Positions 55,457 through 64,000 of a DNA stretch of 64,000 nt are shown here, in pieces; position 1 is the stretch's first letter; each line of letters begins with the position of its first letter. Under the pieces are notes generated by a model that was not told the origin of the DNA, searched no databases, and saw only the letters and a program-made list of their open reading frames with translations. The stretch covers positions 1,488,001-1,552,000 of the forward strand of contig CAVZOP010000002.1 in the NCBI GenBank assembly GCA_963776935.1, written 5' to 3'. The position numbers and the translations under genes were made by a program. The stretch comes from JALOLG01 sp963776935 (GTDB taxonomy: Bacteria > Actinomycetota > Acidimicrobiia > Acidimicrobiales > Ilumatobacteraceae).

Positions 55457-57049
55457 CTAGGTGAGATTCCAGCTGGCGACCGACCAGCTCTTGCCCGACC
55501 ACGACTTTCCTGACCACGACTTTCCTGTCCAGCTCGCGCCCGACCACGACTTGCCCGACCAACTCTTGCCCGTCCACGAGTTGTCCGACCAGCTCTTGCC
55601 CGACCAGGACTTGCCGGTCCAAACGGTTGTCAACCAGTTGCTGCCGTCCCATGCGCTGCCGGTCCACTCGGCGCCGTTCCATGTCCCGTCGGTCCACGCC
55701 ATTCCGGCGGCCGCGAGGCTCGCCCAGCGAGGTCCGTCCCACGCCTGGCCCATGATGTCGAACTCGCCGATCAGCTCGACGCCGTTGTCGGCGACGTGCT
55801 CGCCGCCACGGGCCACTTCGAGCAGCCCTGTCCCGGTCGCCGTCGGCCATGACTGGCGATCCCTTGCCCGCGCCGAGCTACCACTGGCGGCGCGGACGTT
55901 GATCAGCCCGGCACCTTGATCGCGGGTCTTGGCGCCGGCGATCGGTATCGCTGTGTTGCGCAGGATCGCCTTGACCATGTCGGGCGTGAGGTTGGGTCGA
56001 TCGTCGAGCAGGAGGGCCACCGCGCCGGCAACGACGGCCGTCGCCTGCGACGTGCCGCTGCCGCGGAAGTAGCTCTCGTCGACGACGGCCTCGGGATGCA
56101 GATCGTCGATGGTCGAACCCGGGACACGCAGCCCGGCGATCGACACTCCGGGAGCCACGACGTCGACGCCGCGCGTCGCGCTGCCCCGGCTCGAGAACTC
56201 GGGAATGCGGTCGTCATTCCTGCGGGAGGTGCCGGCGATGTCGGCGGCGCCGACGGCGAGCACGTAGGGATCGGTGGCTGGGTCGGTGAGGGACTGGTAG
56301 GTGGAGCCACCGTTTCCACCGGACACCACGACCACGATGCCGTTGCGCCACGCCGCCTCGACCGCCATGGTGAGCGGATCGATCCGATAGTCCTGCAGCG
56401 ACTCGGTCCCGTACGAAAGGGCGATGACGCGGATGTTGAGACCTGGATCGTTGCGATGCTGCACTGCCCAGTCGATGGCGGCGATCACCTGCGAAACATC
56501 GACGGCGCCGTCGGTTGCGCCAACTTTGAGGTTCACGATGTGGGCACCGGGTGCGACGCCGCGGAAGCCGTTGTTCGTACCGTCGTTGCCGGCGATGATG
56601 CTGGCCATATGGGTGCCATGACCGAACGCGTCGAGGTAGCGCGACGACTCGGACTGGGAGTCGAAGGACAGATCCGCGCCGTTGATCAGCTTGCCGTCAC
56701 CGTCGAGCCCCGGGACCGGCGCCACACCGGAATCGATGAGGGCCACGCCGATGCCCGAGCCGTCGACACCGTGCGACAGCAGTTGCTTGGCGTTGATGAC
56801 GTCGGCGATGAGGTCGAGGCGCGTCGGCGGGGTGGTGGCGTTCTCGTCCCAGCCCGGGGCGCGGACGCGATCTCCGCCGCGGCCACCACCACCACCTGAG
56901 TCGTTCGATGCCGACTGGTCAGATCCGACGCGGGCGTCGTTCGCCGCATGCGTGGTCGATCCAATGCCGATGACCGCTCCGCACACGACGAACGCGACAA
57001 CTTTCGCCGTGCTTCGCCGCGCTCGGTCCAAGTGGGAAAGTTCCGCCAT
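55457..57049 (-). CDS. Secreted S8 subtilase with C-terminal Trp-Ser-Gly-Lys repeats
   Basis: The 530-residue protein has a signal peptide (KVVAFVVCGAVIGIGSTTHA), a Gly-rich linker and a subtilisin domain with the full triad: Asp in GVALIDSGVAPV, His in DAFGHGTHMASIIAG, and Ser in FRGSGTSQATAVVAGAVALL, plus the oxyanion region VVVVSGGNGGS. After about residue 410 come repeats rich in Trp: WNGAEWTGSAWDGSNWLT, then about ten units of SWSGK/SWTGK, ending SVASWNLT. Such W-rich repeats follow S8 domains in some actinobacteria and may bind the cell surface or polysaccharide. ATG 57049 is chosen for its position before the signal peptide. Confidence 0.9.
   Translation of the reverse strand: MAELSHLDRARRSTAKVVAFVVCGAVIGIGSTTHAANDARVGSDQSASNDSGGGGGRGGDRVRAPGWDENATTPPTRLDLIADVINAKQLLSHGVDGSGIGVALIDSGVAPVPGLDGDGKLINGADLSFDSQSESSRYLDAFGHGTHMASIIAGNDGTNNGFRGVAPGAHIVNLKVGATDGAVDVSQVIAAIDWAVQHRNDPGLNIRVIALSYGTESLQDYRIDPLTMAVEAAWRNGIVVVVSGGNGGSTYQSLTDPATDPYVLAVGAADIAGTSRRNDDRIPEFSSRGSATRGVDVVAPGVSIAGLRVPGSTIDDLHPEAVVDESYFRGSGTSQATAVVAGAVALLLDDRPNLTPDMVKAILRNTAIPIAGAKTRDQGAGLINVRAASGSSARARDRQSWPTATGTGLLEVARGGEHVADNGVELIGEFDIMGQAWDGPRWASLAAAGMAWTDGTWNGAEWTGSAWDGSNWLTTVWTGKSWSGKSWSDNSWTGKSWSGKSWSGASWTGKSWSGKSWSGKSWSVASWNLT
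55475..55640 (-). repeat. Tandem 15-bp units encoding the SWSGK repeats
   Basis: On the plus strand the units read as variants of gaccacgacttgccc/gaccagctcttgccc. Around ten imperfect copies occur with a 15-base period, matching a five-residue protein repeat. Copies 55500-55535 (gaccacgactttcct twice) are almost identical, suggesting recent slippage. Confidence 0.8.
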
Positions 57050-57127
57050 AGTCACCCTGTCGGGATCGCGGCGTCGAACTTGAGGCATTGATCAGATACA
57101 GACGGGAACCTGCCGATTCCCGGTTGC

Positions 57128-57152
57128 AACGCTCGGTGTGGCGCCGAGCGTT
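57128..57152 (-). terminator. Hairpin at the end of the DHFR-like gene
   Basis: aacgctcgg and ccgagcgtt form a 9-bp perfect stem with a 7-base loop, starting at the stop codon of the DHFR-like gene as read on the minus strand. No long T-run follows. Confidence 0.55.
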
Positions 57153-57762
57153 ACTCAGCCTGGGGCAAATGACCCTTGGCGTCCTCGTAAGTGCCGTGCC
57201 GCACGGACGGGTCCGGTCCGTAGACCAAGTTGAGCACGCCCGTCTCGAAGGCCTGCGATGTGATCAGCTTCAGCGGGATCGTGGGCAAGCTGCCGTCGAA
57301 CAGTCGAGCACCCTCGCCGACGGCGATCGGGTGGACGAAGAGCTGGAGCTCGTCGACGAGCCCGGCCGCCAGGAGTTGGCGCACCACCGACACCGAGCCG
57401 CTCAGGGCGATGTGGCCCGGCTGCTCCTTGAGCTCGGTCACGGTCTCGACCAGGTCGCCGTGGAGCTGCTCGGAGTTGCGCCACGTGAACTCCAGGTCTT
57501 GGTTTGAGACGACGATCTTGCGCATGTCGCCCAACTTCTTGGCGAACGCCGCGTCCTCTTCCCCGGCCAGCTCACGTTCGGGCCAGGCCCCGGCGAAGCT
57601 GTCGTAGGTGGTGCGGCCGAAGAGCATGGTGTCGGCCGCGCCCTGACCAGCGTCGACCGCCGCGCCCATCTCGTCGCTGAAGTAGGGGAAATGCCATTCC
57701 CCGTTCCCGACCTCGACGACGCCGTCGAGTGCAATGAACAAACTTGCCGTGATCTTGGCCAT
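57151..57762 (-). CDS. Dihydrofolate-reductase-like protein (RibD C-terminal family)
   Basis: The 203-residue protein matches the RibD-C/DHFR-like family: MAKITASLFIALDGVVEVGN, TMLFGRTTYDSFAGAWPE, KIVVSNQDLEFTWRNSEQLH, and HIALSGSVSVVRQLLAAGLV followed by DELQLFVHPIAVGEGARLF. It would bind NADPH and reduce an unknown substrate; it lacks features that make a true folA certain. This family is abundant in actinobacteria. It is followed by a hairpin terminator and is likely monocistronic. ATG 57762 is preceded by gagacc, a weak ribosome-binding site. Confidence 0.88.
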   Translation of the reverse strand: MAKITASLFIALDGVVEVGNGEWHFPYFSDEMGAAVDAGQGAADTMLFGRTTYDSFAGAWPERELAGEEDAAFAKKLGDMRKIVVSNQDLEFTWRNSEQLHGDLVETVTELKEQPGHIALSGSVSVVRQLLAAGLVDELQLFVHPIAVGEGARLFDGSLPTIPLKLITSQAFETGVLNLVYGPDPSVRHGTYEDAKGHLPQAE

Positions 57763-57847
57763 GGTGGTCTCCCGGTTCGGATGCGTGCACCAGTACAGAC
57801 GATGACAGACGCTCGAACTCATCGGTCGGCGCGAGGATGTCGTCCCG

Positions 57848-58213
57848 ATGCTGCTGATCGATGCCGCCAACGTGGTCGGTTCCCGGCCGACGGGATGGTG
57901 GCGCGATCGCGCCGGCGCAGCTCGGACGTTCGTCCAGCGCGTCCGCGACGCAACGATCGACGGGCGCCTGGCCGAGCCCGTCGTCGTCGTCCTCGAGGGC
58001 CAAGCTCGCGGCGGTGCGGCCGAGGGCGCGAGCGGAGGTGTCGAGGTGGTCCACGCGGCGGGCGAGGGTGACGACACACTCGCTGCGCTCGCCGGTCGAG
58101 GCGGCCGCGCAGTAACGCTCGTGACCGCCGATCGGGGGCTCGCCGAGCGGGCCCGCACGGTTGGCGCAGAGGTGGTCGGCCCGCGCTGGCTGCTCGATCG
58201 ATTGGACGAGTGA
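57848..58213 (+). CDS. NYN/PIN-like domain protein
   Basis: The 121-residue protein begins with LLIDAANVVGSRPTGWWRDR, typical of actinobacterial NYN-domain (PIN-like) proteins, and has acidic residues in GEGDDTLAALAG and VTLVTADRGLAERARTVGAE, GPRWLLDRLDE, which would form the metal-dependent RNase active site (Asp5, Asp near 75, Asp near 95). It is a putative small nuclease; no antitoxin-like partner gene is seen next to it. It is divergent from the DHFR-like gene. Confidence 0.82.
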   Translation: MLLIDAANVVGSRPTGWWRDRAGAARTFVQRVRDATIDGRLAEPVVVVLEGQARGGAAEGASGGVEVVHAAGEGDDTLAALAGRGGRAVTLVTADRGLAERARTVGAEVVGPRWLLDRLDE

Positions 58214-58346
58214 GGCAGCGTTCTCGCTGGCGTCACCCGTTTGAGCGACGCCGCGGTCGAGCGCTTGACAACTCGGCGACCGCGACCTTGACTGTTGCTC
58301 CGCTGAGGGGCTGTCCGAAAACGGCGGGCCGAGAGGGGAGACGGCA

Positions 58347-61184
58347 ATGCGGAAATCGTCACAGGTCGGGCGGGCGCTGTTCGCGACTCCGGTCCTCGTT
58401 CTGATGGCCGCCGGCCTCGCATGGGGCAGTGCGTCGGTGTCGTCGGCGAGCAAGTCGGCCCGATACACGCCCACGGCACGCGATTACTACATCAACTGGG
58501 TGGAGCCGAAGGTCGAGCGGAACACCGACGGCCGAGAGGTCCTCGGCGAGGGCAACGTGAAGACGGCCCAACTCGATCCGGTCAGGGCCTACGACCGCAA
58601 GTTCGCGGAAGGCAACCCGGTCGCCGGTCGGGCATTGTCGATGATCGAGGCCGAGGCCGTGAGAACCGGGAAGAACCCGAAGGAGATTCGCTACAAGAAC
58701 GCCGACGAGACACAGGTTGCGAAGCTGCTCACGATTCTCGTCGAGTTCAACCCGAACGCCAACGACGACTTCACCGGCACGATGGTGCCCCAGGCTGTCT
58801 TCGACGATCCCTTGACCGCCCAGGACGAGCGCGAGTGCGTGCCAGGTGGGATCACCAACGGGCCGCTGCACAACAACATTCCGAATCCCGCCAACGCATC
58901 GCACAAGGACAACAACACGATGTGGGTGCCGGACTTCTCGCCCGAGTTCTACAACGAGATGCTCTACACCACGACCGGCATCCAACAACGCGTACGCCCC
59001 GATCTCAAGGGACCGGACGGCAAGCAGGGCATCGACCTGCGGGGCTACACGATGCACAACATGTACCTCGAGATGTCGAAGGGGGCGTACACGGTCGACG
59101 GGCAGGCCACCCCCTGGGTCCAGGTACCCCACTCCGAGGCGTGGTACGGCCAGGACACGTGTCTGCTCGTCGACGGCGTGTGGGTCGCCGGGGCCAGCCA
59201 GGACGACAACGGCCATCCGGACAACCCGGCCGGCGCGGCCCGGCTCGGCGTCGACGCAGTGGACGTCCTGGCGAGCGCCGACCCGGCGTTCCCGTGGGCC
59301 GACTACGACATCGAGGACGTCGCCGACGCGGATGGCGACGGCGACTTCAACGAACCCGACGGCGTCATCGACCACCTGGTGCTCGTCCACGCCGGCGAGG
59401 ACGCCTCCGGGGGCGGCGGCGCACAGGGCACCGAAGCGATCTGGGCGCACTCGTCAGCCGTCATCCCGGGTCACACCATCCCGGGCACCGACATCGTGAT
59501 CAGCAACTACATCGTGCAGCCGGAGGACTCCGGCGTCGGCGTGTTCGCCCACGAGTACGGGCACGATCTCGGCCTGCCCGACCTGTACGACATCGGCTCC
59601 GGTGGCGACTCCGACGTCGACTTCTGGGACTTGATGTCGGCAGGGTCACACACCGGGCCGGTGTTCCAGGGCATCCCGACGCACATGGGCCTGTGGGACA
59701 AGTTCGTGCTCGGGTGGGCGGACCCGCTGATCCTGAACCCCGGCGATCCGGCACAGACGGTCAAGGTCGGCCAGACGTCGCGAACACCAGTCGGCACCGA
59801 GGACGGCGTCCGTGTCAACCTGCCCGCCAAGGTCGTGAGCCTGTCCGAGCCGCACAGCGGGGAGGGCCAGTGGTGGAGCAACAACGACCAGTCCTGGGCC
59901 GATGTCCGCCTGACGCGCACGATTGACGTGCCGGCCGGCGGCGACATCCGGCTCTGGATGTGGAACAACTACGACATCGAGGAGGACTGGGACTTCGGCT
60001 TCGTCGAGGTCTCGATCGACGGTGGCGTCTCCTGGGCCGAGCAAAAGATCTTCAACGAGGCCGACGAGGAAGTCTCGACCCCGGACGACTACGCCGACCC
60101 GAACGGTCGCATGCACGACTACGGCGCAGCCGACGGCGTGCCGTTCAAGAAGTACGGCCTGACCGGCACGAATGGTGCCTACGAGCGCAACTACGTCGAC
60201 CTGCTGCCGTTCGCCGGTCAGACGATCCAGCTCCGGCTCCGGTACGCCACCGACGCCGGACTCGAACAGGCCGGCTGGTTTGCCGACGACTTCGCGCTCA
60301 CGGCAGATGGCACCGACGTCTTCACCGACGATGTCGAGGCCAACAACGGATGGACGACGACGGCCACCACCTTCACCGACACGGCCGGAGAAGGCTGGAA
60401 CATCTCACCAGGCGTGTTCCAGTTCGCGCACTACTACCTCGCCGAGTGGCGGAACCACGACGGCTTCGACGAGGGGTTGAAGTACGGGTATGTCACCAAC
60501 TACCTGCGTGACGGGGCGTGGAAGGTCGACCGGGTGCCGTACAACGCTCCGGGCATGCTGGTGTGGTATCGGGACACCAGCTACGGCAACTTCAACCTGA
60601 CGCTCAACAACCTCTTCGATCCGCCGAGCATCGGATCGAAGGGTGGCCTGCTCATCGTCGACTCGCACTTCGACCCGTACCGGCGGGCCGGTACCGCGGC
60701 GGCCAAGGACCCGTCGCTCTTGGACAACCTGCCGTCGCGGGCACAATCGTCGAACGCGGCCTTCACGTTCAGCAAGACGAATGCGTTCACCGAGTGCTTC
60801 GAAGCGCCGGGCGAGCCGTTCAGCCGCTACTGCACGGGGTTCCAGAAGCAACCGGGCGTCTCGGAGTTCACGGACGCCCAGGGCTGGTACCCCGGCATCG
60901 AGTTCCGACCCGACCTCGACGAGGACGCTCCGCTCTTCTTCCGCGATGCCGACGCGTCGGTCGTTCTGCCCTCGGTGGGTGATGCTCCGTACTCGGTGGC
61001 CATCGTGGACCAAGACGGCGAACTGATCCCAGACCTGTTCGGGATCGACTTCGGCGGCGGCGTGCTCTCCGGTACGGGAAATCCGGGCGACGCCGGCGTC
61101 AACTTCGGCGTCGAGTTCTCGCTGCTGTCGTTCCACGCCAAGCACCAGTGGGTGCAGGTGAGGGTCACTCCCCCACCAGCATGA
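58347..61184 (+). CDS. Secreted M6-type metalloprotease (immune-inhibitor-A-like)
   Basis: The 945-residue protein has a signal peptide (LFATPVLVLMAAGLAWGSAS) and a propeptide region. The M6 catalytic domain carries the zincin motif VFAHEYGHDLGLPDLYD (His402, Glu403, His406), with the following DFWDLMSAGSHTGP as the Met-turn region. Two beta-sandwich segments with paired phrases (VEVSIDGGVSWAEQKIF; WFADDFALTADGTDVFTDDV) resemble MAM/jelly-roll repeats of InhA. It would degrade proteins outside the cell. A ribosome-binding site (gaggggag) precedes ATG 58347. It is the third large secreted peptidase within 10 kb. Confidence 0.9.
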   Translation: MRKSSQVGRALFATPVLVLMAAGLAWGSASVSSASKSARYTPTARDYYINWVEPKVERNTDGREVLGEGNVKTAQLDPVRAYDRKFAEGNPVAGRALSMIEAEAVRTGKNPKEIRYKNADETQVAKLLTILVEFNPNANDDFTGTMVPQAVFDDPLTAQDERECVPGGITNGPLHNNIPNPANASHKDNNTMWVPDFSPEFYNEMLYTTTGIQQRVRPDLKGPDGKQGIDLRGYTMHNMYLEMSKGAYTVDGQATPWVQVPHSEAWYGQDTCLLVDGVWVAGASQDDNGHPDNPAGAARLGVDAVDVLASADPAFPWADYDIEDVADADGDGDFNEPDGVIDHLVLVHAGEDASGGGGAQGTEAIWAHSSAVIPGHTIPGTDIVISNYIVQPEDSGVGVFAHEYGHDLGLPDLYDIGSGGDSDVDFWDLMSAGSHTGPVFQGIPTHMGLWDKFVLGWADPLILNPGDPAQTVKVGQTSRTPVGTEDGVRVNLPAKVVSLSEPHSGEGQWWSNNDQSWADVRLTRTIDVPAGGDIRLWMWNNYDIEEDWDFGFVEVSIDGGVSWAEQKIFNEADEEVSTPDDYADPNGRMHDYGAADGVPFKKYGLTGTNGAYERNYVDLLPFAGQTIQLRLRYATDAGLEQAGWFADDFALTADGTDVFTDDVEANNGWTTTATTFTDTAGEGWNISPGVFQFAHYYLAEWRNHDGFDEGLKYGYVTNYLRDGAWKVDRVPYNAPGMLVWYRDTSYGNFNLTLNNLFDPPSIGSKGGLLIVDSHFDPYRRAGTAAAKDPSLLDNLPSRAQSSNAAFTFSKTNAFTECFEAPGEPFSRYCTGFQKQPGVSEFTDAQGWYPGIEFRPDLDEDAPLFFRDADASVVLPSVGDAPYSVAIVDQDGELIPDLFGIDFGGGVLSGTGNPGDAGVNFGVEFSLLSFHAKHQWVQVRVTPPPA

Positions 61185-61241
61185 TTTCCGGCATGACGTC
61201 CGGTCGTTGACAACCACACCGCGCGTGGCCGCTCGCCGGCC

Positions 61242-61865
61242 TTACCGTTCGCGGAGCACAGCGAGCACCACAGGCTCGCGCTGTTCGTCCCAGGTCGCGG
61301 TGAGGCCGATGGTGGGGCGAGGTCCGGGAACGGGGCGTCGGAACACGGTCAGCTCGAACCGGTCGTTGCAGAGCACGACATCGGTCGTGCCATCCGATCC
61401 GGGTTCGAAGCCGTCGACCGGCACCCGTTCCTGCGTCCAGCCCCCACCCTGGATGCGGACGTTGCTCGGCGCGATGTACCAGCGGTCGTCGTACACGACC
61501 ATGCCAAGGGCCTCGCCCTGACCCGTCATGGCAACGCCGGCGAGCATCGTGACGAGCAGGGGGTCGCGCAGCCCGTCGTACACCCAGCGGGTGCCGAGCA
61601 CGGAGTGCTGCATCTCGGTGATCAGGGCGCCGTCGGCCCCCTCGAGGGGTTCGTCCCGATAGGTGAGGGGGACGTGTAGCACCGTGCCCCCGGCGTTGAC
61701 GAGATGGTTCTCCATGCCGACGCGACCGTCGGGATCGTCGAAGCGGTAGGACCCGATGGCGTGCATGGGAACGTCGGCGGGGGGACCCCAGGGTTGGGTC
61801 GGTGCCCACCGGGCGATGAGTTCGCCCTTCGTCGGCGTGATGGTTGCTCGGTGGAAGATGGCCAT
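61242..61865 (-). CDS. Maltokinase N-terminal-cap-like protein (CG0192 type)
   Basis: The 207-residue protein starts MAIFHRATITPTKGELIARW and has GSYRFDDPDGRVGMENHLVN, LHVPLTYRDEPLEGADGALI, MQHSVLGTRWVYDGLRDPLL, all as in the cap domain of maltokinase Pep2/Mak and its stand-alone homologues. The kinase domain is missing, as usual for CG0192 proteins, and no glycogen-pathway gene is adjacent. Function is unknown. An N-terminal extension in frame (to about 61990) has no support. Confidence 0.8.
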   Translation of the reverse strand: MAIFHRATITPTKGELIARWAPTQPWGPPADVPMHAIGSYRFDDPDGRVGMENHLVNAGGTVLHVPLTYRDEPLEGADGALITEMQHSVLGTRWVYDGLRDPLLVTMLAGVAMTGQGEALGMVVYDDRWYIAPSNVRIQGGGWTQERVPVDGFEPGSDGTTDVVLCNDRFELTVFRRPVPGPRPTIGLTATWDEQREPVVLAVLRER

Positions 61866-62015
61866 CGCCGGGTGAGCGTAGGACACCGGACGCGACGCAT
61901 GTCCACCCTGCGACCACGCGATCGGCGTGTCCCGCCCCGACGAAGTCGCCAGCACGATCCTCGAAGCGGTCGCTGCCACCGTGCCCGTCGCGGTTGCCGC
62001 ATCGTGAACCTGCGT

Positions 62016-62055
62016 GCGGTGGCTGCTGCTTCGCCCCCCGGGCAGCAGCCACCGC
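62016..62055. other. Perfect 14-bp inverted repeat in a divergent intergenic region
   Basis: GCGGTGGCTGCTGC and GCAGCAGCCACCGC are separated by 12 bases. It lies 36 bases upstream of the -10 of the flavin monooxygenase gene and 150 bases from the cap-protein gene start. It is not behind any gene, so it is more likely an operator or RNA structure than a terminator. Confidence 0.6.
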
Positions 62056-62090
62056 ATCGCGCGACCCCTTCGGACACGCGCTGGATGTCT

Positions 62091-62096
62091 TACGCT
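62091..62096 (+). promoter_or_regulatory. -10 element of the LLM monooxygenase gene
   Basis: TACGCT ends six bases before ATG 62103, again indicating a leaderless transcript; no ribosome-binding site is visible. Confidence 0.45.
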
Positions 62097-62102
62097 GCCG
62101 GC

Positions 62103-63153
62103 ATGAGACCGTCGTTCGGCATTTTCGATCACATCGAGGACATTCCTGGCACCTCGACGCCCCAATTGCTGAAGGACCGGCTCGATCTGATCAAGATGGC
62201 GGACGAAGCGGGTTTCGCCGGATTCCACCTCGCCGAGCACCACGGGTCGGATCTGTGCATGGCTCCCAACCAGGAAGTGTTCATCGCCGCCGCGTCGCAG
62301 ATCACCAAGAACATCCGTCTCGGGCCGATGGTGAAGCTGTTGCCGTTGCATCACCCGGTGCGGATCATCGAAGACATGGTGGTCGTCGACAACTTGACGA
62401 ACGGTCGACTCGACTTCGGCGTCGGCCGCGGCGTGGCACCCATCGAGCACTACTGGTTCGGGAGCAACTGGCCGGAGTCGAGGGATCGGTTCGTCGACGT
62501 CCTCGGCATCATCTGCGACGCCTTCGCGACGGGCGAGATCAGCAGCGAGAACTCGAAGTTCTACGACTTCCCGACGATCCCGATGTCGACCAAGCCGGTG
62601 CAGAACCCGATTCCGTTCTGGTACCCGGGTAGTCCCGTCACCGCCGGTCGTCACGGGATGAACCTGATGTGGCCGGGCCCCATCGACCAGGCCTCGCACG
62701 ACCTCTACGTCGAGACGTGGCACGCCCACAAAGGCGACACACATCGGGTCGACGGTCCCGAACGCGGTCCCACGCGTCGGCTGCACCATGATCCTGGCGA
62801 TCGCGCCGACCGAGGACGAGGCCCTCGGCATCGCCCGTCGCGGGATGGACGGGTTGCTGCGTCGGACCCACAACGTGCACAAGCACGATCACCTGGTGGT
62901 GTCGGAAGAAGAGTGCGACGCCGCGCTCGGACCGCTCCGCGGCATCGTGGCCCACATGGAAGATGCCATCCGCTTCGGTGCCGGTACCGCCGAGCAGATC
63001 AAGGATCGCTTCGCCGCGATTCTGGCGCCCGGCCTCACCGACTACATCGTCCTGCAGCTGCCAACGGGTGACATGACACTCGACGAAGCAAAGCGAACGA
63101 TGGACGTCTTCTGCAGCGACGTGAAGCCAGCCCTCGAAGCAACCGCCCACTAG
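62103..63153 (+). CDS. LLM-class flavin-dependent monooxygenase/oxidoreductase, frameshifted
   Basis: The protein is luciferase-like: MRPSFGIFDHIEDIPGTSTP, EAGFAGFHLAEHHGSDLCMA, IRLGPMVKLLPLHHPVRIIE, NGRLDFGVGRGVAPIEHYWF and PIPFWYPGSPVTAGRHG. After one extra G near 62760 it continues with MILAIAPTEDEALGIARRGM and a helical C-terminus. Corrected length is about 349 residues, normal for the family. It would use reduced FMN or F420; AEHH near residue 45 is typical of the flavin site. The substrate is unknown. Confidence 0.85.
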
Positions 63154-63225
63154 CGAACACCGGACCGGCCGAGCCCGGCCGACACCGCAGTGGTCGCGGT
63201 ATGCCGGCAGTCGACGCCCGTTCGA

Positions 63226-64000
63226 TCACGAGCGCGTGGCTTCGAAGTTGACTTCGACGGCCACCAGGTTGTTGCCGAGGTTCGACTGTCCATCCCCGGC
63301 GCCCGTCAGGGTTCCCGTCGCCTGGTCACCGGATGCCGTGAGCGTGAACGCGTCCGTCACCTCGAAGTAGTCGGGGTACTCGAACCCGGTCTGCGTCCGT
63401 GTGCGGTGATGGTGAGCGGGGTGGTCAGAGTTCCGACGTCGGGACCACCGCACGATCCCGTCACGGTGTGGACGACCTCCATGGTCGCCACACCATCGGG
63501 GGCCACCGTGATCGTGAACGACCGTCGAGCGTTCCGCTCCGCTGCCCGAGGACGTGCAGTCCAGGTCAGGGTGCCGGTGTAGGAGCCCGTCCAGACCTCG
63601 CCCGATGTGAACCGAGCACCCCCGGCCCTCGTGATCGTCGAACGTGGTGGCGACGGCGCAGATCTCGACGCTAGAGCCGGGCGGCGGGATCGAGTCCACG
63701 TCGGCGACCACACCGGGACCCCTGTCGGGAAGGACGAAGTCCTCGGAGATGACCTGGTCGTCGAGCGTCGCGTCGAAGTGAACGACCGTGCCCGGCATGT
63801 CCGATCCGCCCGGAAGGTCGCAGACGTCGACGTTGGGGCTGCTGTCCGAGCTGACCTCTCTGTCCGAGACGTCAGCCGAATACAGGGTGCGCGGTGCGAC
63901 CGCTGACGGCGGCGGCGATGCTCAGCATCGTGCAGATCCCCGCCCAGGAAGTGAGACGCTGTAGACCGACGTGATCGGCGAGAACTCGCTCGTGATCAAG
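63226..64000 (-). CDS. Unrecognised, possibly secreted protein, partial and frameshifted, cut by the right edge
   Basis: The C-terminal part (FEYPDYFEVTDAFTLTASGD, ending VNFEATRS) and the middle part (TSGEVWTGSYTGTLTWTA; VHTVTGSCGGPDVGTLTTPL) are strand-rich and resemble extracellular beta-sheet domains. The part before (LYSADVSDREVSSDSS; VVHFDATLDDQVISEDFVLP) looks similar. Frames change near 63405, 63630 and 63893, each by one base. At the right edge the frame is open (ERVLADHVGLQRLTSWAGIC then MLSIAAAVSG), so the start may be outside or at ATG 63927 as part of an export signal. I assign no function. Confidence 0.5.

Noticed and set aside
54520..55464. A 314-codon plus-strand frame opposite the GGDEF-EAL gene
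   Set aside because: Composition is typical of a reverse-frame shadow (His/Arg/Asp/Gly-rich), with no ribosome-binding site.
55475..55640. Possible CRISPR-like array
   Set aside because: The 15-base period has no spacers, is in frame with the subtilase gene and encodes five-residue repeats.

Overview
The window is high-GC actinobacterial DNA. Several features point towards the Acidimicrobiia (an Ilumatobacter-like organism), as an inference and not a proof: a DUF222/HNH endonuclease under a mycobacterial-type SOS box, lipoproteins with Thr-rich linkers, a CG0192-type maltokinase-cap protein, a CGNR zinc-finger protein, many GTG starts, and several genes whose only visible -10 element (TANNNT) lies 6-7 bases before the start codon, as in leaderless actinobacterial mRNAs.

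Left end (1-6 kb): broken gene pieces, a VOC protein, and a compact metal module. A SHOCT-domain membrane protein and a C-terminal scrap of csoR lie on the minus strand. Rightward runs a tightly coupled operon: an 81-residue remnant or mini-protein matching the last two helices of copper P1B-ATPases, two FtsX-type permeases, and an ABC ATPase fused to a C-terminal YHS metal-binding domain. A cupredoxin lipoprotein follows. Near-identical CsoR-type palindromes sit just upstream of the -10 elements of both the operon and the cupredoxin gene. The segment ends at a tRNA-Cys gene whose 3' end faces it, so it may be an island.

6-14 kb: a lipoprotein, an acyl-CoA ligase, the SOS-box DUF222 endonuclease (frameshifted), Lon protease, a second lipoprotein and a CGNR protein. 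14-23.5 kb: a minus-strand amino-sugar locus (ROK regulator, solute-binding protein, two permeases, ROK kinase, NagA, NagB, GH20 hexosaminidase) with no ATPase gene of its own. The part from 18.7 to 23.1 kb carries dense single-base indels, and a few more are scattered elsewhere (9.27, 16.76, 29.75, 31.14, 42.20, 44.21, 54.17, 62.76 and 63.4-63.9 kb); draft-quality sequence is the simplest explanation.

23.5-34 kb: a PEP-mobile-domain enzyme, a double-DUF427 protein, a class II deacetylase-like hydrolase, a methyltransferase, a serine hydrolase, a DinB protein, and a partner-switching module (PAS-GAF-PP2C phosphatase, STAS anti-anti-sigma, RsbW-like kinase), then a PhyH dioxygenase. 34-47 kb: an M23 peptidase, an orphan NuoF-like flavoprotein beside NDH-2, a large FtsX permease, phosphofructokinase, a PPOX protein, and a heterodimeric ABC exporter controlled by a TetR repressor with a visible operator.

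47-64 kb: a 2-hydroxyacid dehydrogenase flanked by two inverted copies of a 47-bp palindromic element, a deaminase, a second PPOX protein, an AHCY-like protein, an MmcQ/YjbR protein, three large secreted peptidases (M28, S8 with a Trp-Ser-Gly-Lys repeat tail, M6), a GAF-GGDEF-EAL protein, a DHFR-like reductase, a NYN nuclease-like protein, a maltokinase-cap protein, an LLM flavin monooxygenase and a partial, frameshifted protein running off the right edge.
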